DNA of 13,447 nucleotides from Pseudomonadota bacterium. GTDB lineage: Bacteria; Pseudomonadota; Alphaproteobacteria; Rhizobiales; Xanthobacteraceae. How positions within the stretch are numbered: the first letter of the stretch is position 1; every line of letters begins with the position of its first letter. The stretch covers positions 1 to 13,447 of the forward strand of contig JAEWHT010000322.1 in assembly GCA_023387695.1 (NCBI GenBank), in the 5' to 3' direction. Position numbers and translations under genes: made by a program. The notes under the pieces are model-generated. The model made no database searches, was not told where the DNA came from, and saw only the letters and a program-made list of their open reading frames with translations. Below are positions 1 to 5,515 of the stretch, in pieces.

Positions 1-39
1 CCCCGCGGGCCCGCGCGGCGACGCGCCCGCAACGATGCG

Positions 40-627
40 GTGGGGGATTTTGGGGTGAACGAGACGATCGCTTGCGAGCTGGAGCACGGGCGGGATGCCC
101 GTCTCGTCGACCGTCGCCGCGCGGCCGCCTATGTCGGCGTGACCGCCGGTCGCTTCGAGCAGCTGGTGCGCGACAATGTCGTTCCGCCCCCGGTGATGGT
201 CGACAACAAACGCCGCTGGCCGATCGCATTGCTCGACGATGCCAAGAAGGCCGTCGGCAGCAGCACGCCGTCGCTCCCGGCAGCGCGCGCCGATGTCGAG
301 GCGAGCTTCGATGCGCGCGAAGGCGCGCCGTGCTCACGCGAGTTGCCCGATGCGGCCTGGTTCGAGCAGCGCGCGAGCTTCGTGCAGCGTGTCCGCCGCT
401 CGCTTCTGTCGGGCAACGAAATCCGTCTGCTGCGCGAGTTCAAGACGCTCAAGCAGAACCAGATCAGCATGTACGGCTATTATGGAAGCTTCGAAGCCCT
501 GATGGTGCGTGGCTACATCGTCGAGACCGATCGCAAGCCGCCGTCGAGCCGTCCATTGGTGAGCTATCGCCTGACGGCGCAGGGCGAGAAAGTGATTGCG
601 GCGTTGAAGGGCGAACCGGAGTTCTGA
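40..627 (+). CDS. Putative two-domain HTH DNA-binding protein, possibly 5'-truncated
   Basis: Product of about 195 residues. Residues 25-75 read as an AlpA/excisionase or MerR-like helix-turn-helix: an AAAYVGVTAGRFEQLV helix pair followed by a basic RRW wing and a helix ending DDAKKAV. The C-terminal third (LLREFKTLKQNQISMYGYYG, then RPLVSYRLTAQGEKVIAAL) looks like a second winged-helix with a beta wing, as in MarR-like folds. The middle is low in predicted structure. I do not recognise a named family. The start is uncertain: GTG at 40 and GTG at 55 (weak G-rich sequence upstream) are both possible, and the frame has no stop back to base 1, so the gene may begin outside the window. It ends 13 bases from the convergent DUF2478 gene with no clear terminator between. 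A regulator or a mobile-element accessory protein are both possible; function unknown. Confidence 0.6.
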   Translation: MGDFGVNETIACELEHGRDARLVDRRRAAAYVGVTAGRFEQLVRDNVVPPPVMVDNKRRWPIALLDDAKKAVGSSTPSLPAARADVEASFDAREGAPCSRELPDAAWFEQRASFVQRVRRSLLSGNEIRLLREFKTLKQNQISMYGYYGSFEALMVRGYIVETDRKPPSSRPLVSYRLTAQGEKVIAALKGEPEF

Positions 628-640
628 CCGAATCTTCAAT

Positions 641-1201
641 TTATTTGAGAGTTTCGCAGACCGTCGGATGCTCTTCGCGCATTCGCGATGAATCGTGCGC
701 TGAAACCGCCTGCCACCACGCATCCAGCACGCGGCGGTCGCAACCAAGCTTCACGCTCATGCCGCCGGCGAACTTGATCCACTTGGCGAAATGATCCTTG
801 CCGACCGCGATCACCACGGGAATGTCGGCATCGAGCGCGCGCTCGATCAAATGGGAAAGACCTTTTCCGGCGCGCTCGCGCTTGCCGAAGCGGTTGATGA
901 TGACGAGGTCGGCACCCTGCGACAACGCGTCCGCGATTTGCGTTCCCGCACTTTGCAGGCGCGCGAGGTCGAGGCGGCAGCCTTGCGCGGCCGGGTCGAA
1001 ATCCTGTGCGAGCAGGAGCCTTTCGCCGCTGTGAAGCAGGATGGCCGAAAGACTGGAGTCCGCACATTGCCCGGCCTGGACCATGCCGACGACGCGATGA
1101 CCGCGGCTGATCAGGTCTGTGGCGAAGCCGCGGAGCGCAGCGTCGGGGTCCTGATGCTTCTCGTAGACGAGGGCGGCGAGGTCGCATTGCGCATCGAACA
1201 T
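641..1201 (-). CDS. DUF2478 family protein (NTPase-like, unknown function)
   Basis: A 186-residue protein matching the DUF2478 pattern as I know it: an N-terminal LAALVYEKHQDPDAALRGFA strand-helix followed by RGHRVVGMVQAG, a central GCRLD motif (residues 74-78), and DLVIINRFGKRERAGKG (98-114), which resembles the Walker-B-like strand of THEP1-type nucleotide phosphatases. No classical GxxxxGKT P-loop is visible, so ATP hydrolysis should not be assumed. From memory, members often lie near molybdate transport or molybdenum-enzyme genes; that fits the ModE-type sites and regulators nearby but is context only. The start is well supported: GGAGG (complement of 1208-1212) lies six bases before ATG. 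It lies 71 bases downstream of the aldehyde dehydrogenase on the same strand and is probably co-transcribed, with a large hairpin between. Some databases label relatives 3-dehydroquinase; nothing here supports that. Confidence 0.8.
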   Translation of the reverse strand: MFDAQCDLAALVYEKHQDPDAALRGFATDLISRGHRVVGMVQAGQCADSSLSAILLHSGERLLLAQDFDPAAQGCRLDLARLQSAGTQIADALSQGADLVIINRFGKRERAGKGLSHLIERALDADIPVVIAVGKDHFAKWIKFAGGMSVKLGCDRRVLDAWWQAVSAHDSSRMREEHPTVCETLK

Positions 1202-1231
1202 GGTCCGCCTCCGTTGCTTTTATGGAAATGG

Positions 1232-1265
1232 ATCGGGGCCGTGGCGCTTCCGCCGCGGCCCCGAT
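1232..1265 (-). terminator. Intercistronic hairpin between aldehyde dehydrogenase and DUF2478 genes
   Basis: Arms 1232-1246 and 1251-1265 are inverted repeats of 15 bases with a single mismatch and a four-base loop. The hairpin begins eight bases after the aldehyde dehydrogenase stop. Read on the minus strand it is followed by CCATTTCC, not a T-run, so it is not a canonical Rho-independent terminator. It could be a partial terminator, an mRNA 3'-end stabiliser or a processing site that sets the ratio of the two proteins. Confidence 0.6.
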
Positions 1266-1272
1266 TTCTGGA

Positions 1273-2682
1273 TCAGGCCGCGGGCGGGCCGTTGATGATC
1301 TGGAGCTGGGTGAATTCGGCGAGACCTTCTTCGGCGAATTCAGTGCCGATGCCCGACTGCTTGGCGCCGCCGAACGGGATATTTGGAGCCATGTCGAGAT
1401 GCTTGTTGATCCAGACCGTGCCGGACTCAAGTCGTGTCGCAACCTCATGCGCGCGATTGATGTCGGACGACCAGACCGAGGCGCCGAGGCCGTAGGTGGT
1501 GGCGTTGGCGCGGCGGATCACGTCGTCCTTGTCGGAATATTTGATCAGCGGCAGCACCGGGCCGAACTGCTCCTCGTCGACCAGCTTCGAGCCTTCCTTG
1601 ATGTCGCGCACGATGGTTGGCTCGATGAAATAGCCGGGACGGTCCATCGCGGCGCCGCCGGCAACCACCTTGCCGTTCTTGTGCGCGTCCTCGAGGAACG
1701 CCTTCACCTTCTCGTATTGCATCTTGTTCTGCAGCGGTCCGAGCTTGGTGCCTTGCTTGGAGCCGTCGTCGACCACGGTGTTCTTGGCGATCGCGACCAG
1801 CTCGTCACAAAGCTCGTCATAGACGGACTCGTGCACATAGAGCCGCTTGATGGCGAGGCAGACCTGGCCGGAGTTCTGGAACGCGCCTTCGAAGATCCCA
1901 GGTGCAACCTTCTTCGGATCGACGTCGTCAAGCACGATGCCGGCATCGTTGCCGCCGAGCTCGAGCGTGATGCGCTTGAGCGTCTGCGCCGCGCTCGCCA
2001 TCACCTTTTGTCCTGTCGCCGTCGAGCCAGTGAAGGAGATCTTGCGTATGTCAGGATGCTTGGTCATCTCTCCGCCGAGATCGTTGGCGTCGGTGATGAA
2101 GTTGAGCACGCCCTTCGGCACGACGTCCTTTACCAACTCGGCGAAGCGCAGGGAGGAGAGTGGTGTGGTCGGCGCTGGCTTCACGATCAACGTGTTGCCG
2201 GCGATCAACGCGGAGGGCAGCTTGAACGCGAGGATCAGGAGCGGATAGTTCCAGGGGATGATGGCGCCGACGACGCCGAGCGGACGGCGATAGGCCTCGA
2301 CTTTGCGGTCGCCGGAATTCTCGATGACCTTCATCGGCAGATCGAGCGAGCCGAGATAGCGGAAGAAGGCGGCCATGCCGAGCACTTCGCCGGTGGCATC
2401 CGCCAGCGGCTTGCCTTGCTCGGAGGTGAGCAGGCGCGCGAGCTCGCCCGAATTGGCCTCGATCACGTCGGCCATCTTCATCACGACCTTGCGACGCTCC
2501 TCCATCGAGGTCGCGGCCCACGCAGGGAAGGCCGCCTTCGCGGCGGCGACGGCGCTATCGAGCTGCGATTTCGAGGCGCGGGGGCACTGTGCCACCACCT
2601 CTTCGGTCGCGGGATTGAGAACCGGCATCGTCATGTCGCCGGGCACCATCTTGCCGTCGATGAGAAGATTGAAGTCACTCAT
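1273..2682 (-). CDS. NAD(P)-dependent aldehyde dehydrogenase
   Basis: A 469-residue cytosolic aldehyde dehydrogenase that oxidises an aldehyde to a carboxylate with NAD(P)+; the substrate cannot be read from sequence. All family landmarks are present: IPWNYP (142-147), cofactor-binding lysine in VKPAP (K168), FTGST (217-221), general base E241 in LELGG, catalytic C275 in GQVC, and EQFGP (371-375). The GGNDAG and CLAIKRLYV variants recall the AldA-like subgroup (cd07106 from memory), distinct from the betaine aldehyde type. The start gives a normal N-terminus (MSDFNLLIDGK), with GGGAG about 11 bases upstream. The promoter region carries a ModE-type box (2724-2747) containing TATAAT, so expression probably responds to molybdate or tungstate. 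First gene of a probable operon with the DUF2478 gene; divergent from the small gene at 2865. Confidence 0.93.
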   Translation of the reverse strand: MSDFNLLIDGKMVPGDMTMPVLNPATEEVVAQCPRASKSQLDSAVAAAKAAFPAWAATSMEERRKVVMKMADVIEANSGELARLLTSEQGKPLADATGEVLGMAAFFRYLGSLDLPMKVIENSGDRKVEAYRRPLGVVGAIIPWNYPLLILAFKLPSALIAGNTLIVKPAPTTPLSSLRFAELVKDVVPKGVLNFITDANDLGGEMTKHPDIRKISFTGSTATGQKVMASAAQTLKRITLELGGNDAGIVLDDVDPKKVAPGIFEGAFQNSGQVCLAIKRLYVHESVYDELCDELVAIAKNTVVDDGSKQGTKLGPLQNKMQYEKVKAFLEDAHKNGKVVAGGAAMDRPGYFIEPTIVRDIKEGSKLVDEEQFGPVLPLIKYSDKDDVIRRANATTYGLGASVWSSDINRAHEVATRLESGTVWINKHLDMAPNIPFGGAKQSGIGTEFAEEGLAEFTQLQIINGPPAA

Positions 2683-2723
2683 AGGCGTTGCGCTCCCTTT
2701 TCAAGAACGGGCCGTTCGGGCCT

Positions 2724-2747
2724 CGTTATATCTCATTATATATCACG
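2724..2747 (-). promoter_or_regulatory. ModE-type Mo-box 1, upstream of the aldehyde dehydrogenase
   Basis: The sequence is CGTTATATC-N6-TATATCACG. Compared with the proteobacterial ModE operator core CGnTATATA-N6-TATATAACG, each nine-base half has one mismatch and the six-base spacer is exact. It is an AT-rich island in GC-rich DNA, 41 bases before the aldehyde dehydrogenase start. A regulator bound here would cover the -10 element, which predicts repression, as for classical ModE on molybdate transport genes. Confidence 0.7.
2735..2740 (-). promoter_or_regulatory. Perfect -10 element (TATAAT) for the aldehyde dehydrogenase
   Basis: The minus strand reads TATAAT inside the Mo-box, about 52 bases upstream of the start codon. 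No good -35 is seen 16-18 bases upstream, so an activator or a weak -35 is possible. Confidence 0.45.
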
Positions 2748-2819
2748 GTATCGCCGGTCCGGCCATGGTGGCCCGTTCGATCAATTCCAGAAAAGCGGGC
2801 TGGACGCGGGTGGACTTAT

Positions 2820-2843
2820 CGATATATCGTGTTGGATATAGCG
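2820..2843 (+). promoter_or_regulatory. ModE-type Mo-box 2, upstream of the small hypothetical gene
   Basis: The sequence is CGATATATC-N6-GATATAGCG. It has the exact six-base spacer and 15 of the 16 specified core positions or close to it: one mismatch on the left, two on the right. The two arms are inverted repeats of each other at 8 of 9 positions, and the flanking AT on the left also fits the longer consensus. It ends 21 bases before the ATG at 2865, so it probably overlaps that gene's promoter. Confidence 0.65.
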
Positions 2844-2864
2844 AAGTGCGTTCCGGGACTGGCG

Positions 2865-3242
2865 ATGGAAATCAAGGTGAGGCAGCTCACGAGCTGCGAG
2901 GTGGCGGCCGACGGCGGTGCGATCTCGCTGGGCTTCGAGGATGTGACCGGGAATCCCGCGGCCGTCAGCGTTTCGCTCAACCAGGTCGGTGCGCTGATCA
3001 TGACGCTTCCTGGGCTGCTCGAGGCCGCGCTTAAGGCCCGTTACGGCGACCAGAGCCTGCGCTACGCCTATCCGCTGGCGTCCTGGGCGATCGAGCAGTC
3101 GACCGACACGACCCAGCGTATCATTACGCTGCAGACCGAGGACGGTTTCAAGGTCCGCTTCTCGATTCCGAAGGATGAGCAGAGCCTGCTGGGCGAAGCA
3201 CTGACCCAGCCAATTCCCGAAATGACAGTGCGGCCGAACTAG
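2865..3242 (+). CDS. Small hypothetical protein under a ModE-type site
   Basis: A 125-residue soluble protein that I do not recognise. It begins MEIKVRQLTSCEVAADGG and alternates predicted beta strands (residues 1-40 and about 85-105) with a central helix (LPGLLEAALKARYG). There is no signal peptide, membrane segment or cysteine cluster. The ATG at 2865 is chosen because the open frame upstream runs through the Mo-box and lacks good translation signals; the ribosome site is weak even here. Divergent from the aldehyde dehydrogenase and controlled, I infer, by Mo-box 2, so it may take part in the same molybdenum-linked response. Its stop shares the bases CTAG with the stop of the convergent glutathione S-transferase gene. 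Confidence 0.7.
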   Translation: MEIKVRQLTSCEVAADGGAISLGFEDVTGNPAAVSVSLNQVGALIMTLPGLLEAALKARYGDQSLRYAYPLASWAIEQSTDTTQRIITLQTEDGFKVRFSIPKDEQSLLGEALTQPIPEMTVRPN

Positions 3243-3844
3243 GGCTCGCTCACTTGGAAGAATGACTGTTCCGCGAGCCTGCGCGTCAGGGCGCGAAGCT
3301 TGGGCATGCGCGCATCGGTATCGATGCCGCGGGCACGTGCGAGCCGTTCGGCGACGACGGTTGTCACGTCGGCCTGGGTCAGTCGTTCGAGCAGCAGATA
3401 TTGCTGCTTCGGATCGACCATCTCTTCGAGAGCGCTGAGGGCACTTGCCGCCTGAGCCATGCAATCGTCGATCCAGGGCTGGTGCACCTTCTCAGGCGGG
3501 CGGTGGTTCCCCTCATAGGCGGCGTGAAGGCATTTTTCGCACGCGCCCATCATCATGGCTGCGATCTTGAGTACGGCACGACGATCGGCGCCGTCGCGCG
3601 GCGTGAGCGGCCGTTCGCCACCGTAGACTTCATCGAGGTGATCGATGATCGCGTCGCTGTCGATCAAAGTCTCGCCGCTGTCGAGCACGAGTGCCGGAAT
3701 GCGGCCGAGCGGATTGCTGGCCCTGACCTCGGTGCGGTTACCGAAGCCGGAGAGCGGGCGCTGCTCGAACGGCACCCCATAGATATTGAGTGTGATTGCA
3801 ACGCGTCGCGTAAACGGTGAGCGATTGACCCCGATCAGCAGCAT
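3239..3844 (-). CDS. Glutathione S-transferase family protein
   Basis: A 201-residue cytosolic protein with the two-domain GST layout. The N-terminal thioredoxin-like domain (1-80) has S9 in NRSPFTRRV at the usual catalytic Ser/Cys position, the cis-proline motif GRIPALV (48-54) and the glutathione-contact motif ETLIDSDAI (58-66). The C-terminal helical domain follows. It would conjugate or reduce electrophiles using glutathione; the substrate is unknown. It starts 21 bases after the ModE-family gene ends and is probably the last gene of a three-gene minus-strand run (fusion regulator, ModE-type protein, GST). Detoxification of reactive aldehydes or peroxides would suit the neighbouring aldehyde dehydrogenases, but that is inference. 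Confidence 0.87.
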   Translation of the reverse strand: MLLIGVNRSPFTRRVAITLNIYGVPFEQRPLSGFGNRTEVRASNPLGRIPALVLDSGETLIDSDAIIDHLDEVYGGERPLTPRDGADRRAVLKIAAMMMGACEKCLHAAYEGNHRPPEKVHQPWIDDCMAQAASALSALEEMVDPKQQYLLLERLTQADVTTVVAERLARARGIDTDARMPKLRALTRRLAEQSFFQVSEP

Positions 3845-3865
3845 GGCGCGATCCCGGCCATCAGG

Positions 3866-4240
3866 TCACGATTTGCGGGAGCGCGTGATGTCGCTCTTGA
3901 GCGCTTCCAGATCCTTATGCACTGCGCGGGCGGCGTCGCGTTCGATCTTGCGGTAGCGCGCGACGAGTTTCTCGCCGAACGCCGTCAGCATCGCGCCGCC
4001 GCCGTTCTTGCCGCCGGCCTGTGGCTCGACCACGGGATGGCCGCAGATGCGGTTGATCTCGTCCACGAGATCCCAGGCGCGCTTGTAGGACATGTCCATG
4101 GCGCGGCCCGCTCCCGAGATCGAGCCCTGCTCGCGAATCTGCTCCAGGAGCTCGATCTTGCCGGGCCCGATCCGGTCCTCGCCGTCGAGGTCGATACGGA
4201 GGCTGAGCTGGGGCAGCGATTTGGCGCTCGCGCGCGGCAT
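3866..4240 (-). CDS. ModE-family winged-helix regulator, HTH domain only
   Basis: About 124 residues, matching the ModE N-terminal DNA-binding domain along its length: GPGKIELLEQIREQGSISGA (25-44), then AMDMSYKRAWDLVDEINR (47-64) with the recognition helix, then the glycine-rich wing GGKNGGGAMLTAFGEKLV (77-93). The two C-terminal Mop/TOBE domains that bind molybdate in full-length ModE (about 260 residues) are absent; only a charged helical tail follows. It can plausibly bind the Mo-boxes at 2724 and 2820 but cannot sense molybdate in the classical way. The ATG at 4240 is preferred for its AAGAG-like site; GTG at 4249 is an alternative. It lies 78 bases after the fusion regulator and 21 bases before the GST on the same strand. 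Confidence 0.85.
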   Translation of the reverse strand: MPRASAKSLPQLSLRIDLDGEDRIGPGKIELLEQIREQGSISGAGRAMDMSYKRAWDLVDEINRICGHPVVEPQAGGKNGGGAMLTAFGEKLVARYRKIERDAARAVHKDLEALKSDITRSRKS

Positions 4241-4318
4241 GTCAGGCACTCTTGAATGGCTCTAAAGCGAGATTGCCATTCTTGCCCGTCGCGAACAAGG
4301 TGCATGCAGCCCACCGCA

Positions 4319-5401
4319 TCATCGCACGGCGTGCATCTCCAGAAATGCTTTCACGCCAGTGACGTCGCCGGTGTCGGACGCGGTGTAGCCGGGCAGGGTG
4401 GCTATCGCCGCGCGAAAATCGTGACTACGGATGATGTCGAGGATGCGCCGCATCGGCTCGGTTTCGAGGAAGGCGCGCTTGCAGACGAAGAAATAGTCCT
4501 CGGTAAGGATGCGGATGAAATCGAGGCCGAACTGGCGGGCGGCCGCCTCGACGCCAAAGCAGGCATCGGCCATGCCGCTCGCGACATAGGCGGCGACGGC
4601 AGCGTGAGTAAACTCGATCTGCTGGGCGCCATTGATCTTGCTCTCGTCAATGCCGTTTGCGGCGAGCAGTTGATCGAACAGCAGGCGCGTACCGGAATCA
4701 TTGTCGCGATTGACGAAACGGACGTTCGGCTTGGTGAGATCATCGAGCGACGCGATCCGCTGTGGATTGCCGCGCGCGACCATCAGCCCCATCTCGCGCG
4801 TCACAAAACTGATGATGCGGTCCTCGCGTGGATCGAGCCATTCGCGCGCGGCCTTGATGCCCTGGGCACGCAGCGCGCCGTGCGGCAGATGCAGGCCGGA
4901 GAGATCGCAGGCGCCTTGCGCCAGCGAGACCAGCGAATGCTGGTTGCTGACATAGCGCAGGTCGACGCCGATGCCGGGCTCGCGGTCGAGGAATTCGCGC
5001 AGCTTTGCCACGGCAAAGCCGTGGCTCGCATGGACACGGATCACGGAGGGCCGCTGTTCGAGGAACGGCTTGATCTCGCTGGCAAGCTCCTGCGCCAGGT
5101 TTTCGAGCTGTGGCCCGAGCCGCGCCTGCATGCGCTCGCCGGCCCACACCAGCCGCTCGCCGAATGGCGTGAGTTTCGAGCCCTTGCCGCGCTGGGTTTC
5201 GACCAGCGGCGTTCCGAAGAACTCCGACCATTGCTCGATCAGGTTCCAGACGTGCCGGTAGGACAGGTGCGCATCGCTGGCCGCGCTCGTGATCTTCCCG
5301 GTCTTCCGGATCTCGTTGAGCACGCCCAGCATGATGACGGCGGTGCGCGGACTGCCCTCCCGGCGAAACCGCCAGACGGCCTCGATCTCGATCTGAAGCA
5401 T
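4319..5401 (-). CDS. ModE-type HTH regulator fused to a periplasmic-binding-like ligand domain
   Basis: 360 residues. Residues 20-90 form a ModE/LysR-like winged helix (ITSAASDAHLSYRHVWNLIE recognition region, then RGKGSKLTPFGERL wing). Residues 118-345 form a type-2 periplasmic-binding-like domain of the PF12727 kind, with VRFVNRDNDSGTRLLFDQLL and MADACFGVEAAARQFGLDF. No signal peptide is present, so it is a cytoplasmic one-component sensor. The ligand is unknown; related binding domains bind molybdate or tungstate oxyanions, which would fit the context, but a small organic effector is possible. AAGGA lies seven bases before the ATG. A perfect dyad (5413-5430) just upstream suggests autoregulation. 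Divergent from the second aldehyde dehydrogenase, a likely target. Start of a minus-strand run with the ModE-type protein and GST. Confidence 0.88.
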   Translation of the reverse strand: MLQIEIEAVWRFRREGSPRTAVIMLGVLNEIRKTGKITSAASDAHLSYRHVWNLIEQWSEFFGTPLVETQRGKGSKLTPFGERLVWAGERMQARLGPQLENLAQELASEIKPFLEQRPSVIRVHASHGFAVAKLREFLDREPGIGVDLRYVSNQHSLVSLAQGACDLSGLHLPHGALRAQGIKAAREWLDPREDRIISFVTREMGLMVARGNPQRIASLDDLTKPNVRFVNRDNDSGTRLLFDQLLAANGIDESKINGAQQIEFTHAAVAAYVASGMADACFGVEAAARQFGLDFIRILTEDYFFVCKRAFLETEPMRRILDIIRSHDFRAAIATLPGYTASDTGDVTGVKAFLEMHAVR

Positions 5402-5412
5402 CCGGATATCCT

Positions 5413-5430
5413 TATGAACTTGACTTCATA
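5413..5430. promoter_or_regulatory. Perfect dyad TATGAA-N6-TTCATA, candidate operator
   Basis: Six-base perfect inverted repeat with a six-base spacer, 11 bases from the start of the fusion regulator. The spacer equals that of ModE operators, consistent with a dimeric ModE-type winged helix, but the half-site differs from the Mo-box. Candidate for autoregulation by the adjacent regulator. Confidence 0.45.
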
Positions 5431-5475
5431 TATGGGGCACCCAATTGCAAATCATATCATATTTACTCCGCCCAT

Positions 5476-5500
5476 TAGGTACCTAGTCTGGCATACCAGA
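5476..5500. promoter_or_regulatory. Two adjacent palindromes before the second aldehyde dehydrogenase
   Basis: TAGGTACCTA (5476-5485) is a perfect ten-base palindrome, followed after one base by TCTGG-CATA-CCAGA (5487-5500), also perfect. Both lie just upstream of the ribosome site AGGAGG (5503-5508). The second resembles GntR/FadR-family operators (TGGnATACCA). They may bind a regulator or form a leader hairpin that affects translation. Confidence 0.4.
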
Positions 5501-5515
5501 ACAGGAGGAAATATG

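Noticed and set aside
1222..2841. 539-codon plus-strand frame opposite the first aldehyde dehydrogenase
   Set aside because: The minus-strand frame has every aldehyde dehydrogenase motif; the plus frame resembles no family and is explained as a shadow.
2688..2864. Upstream in-frame extension of the small hypothetical gene
   Set aside because: It runs through both Mo-boxes and the divergent promoter, and its composition is non-coding in character.
5434..5449. Possible sigma-54 promoter (GGGGCAC...TTGCA)
   Set aside because: When the -24 CAC is aligned the GG-to-GC distance is one base short, and when the distance is right the CAC is shifted; sigma-54 spacing is strict, so I do not call it.
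4256..5512. Open plus-strand frame running for over 1.2 kb in continuity with the second aldehyde dehydrogenase
   Set aside because: It is antisense to the clearly recognisable HTH-PBP regulator and reads as low-complexity Arg/Ala/Asp-rich protein; the dehydrogenase has its own strong ribosome site at 5503-5508. GC-rich codon use creates such shadow frames.
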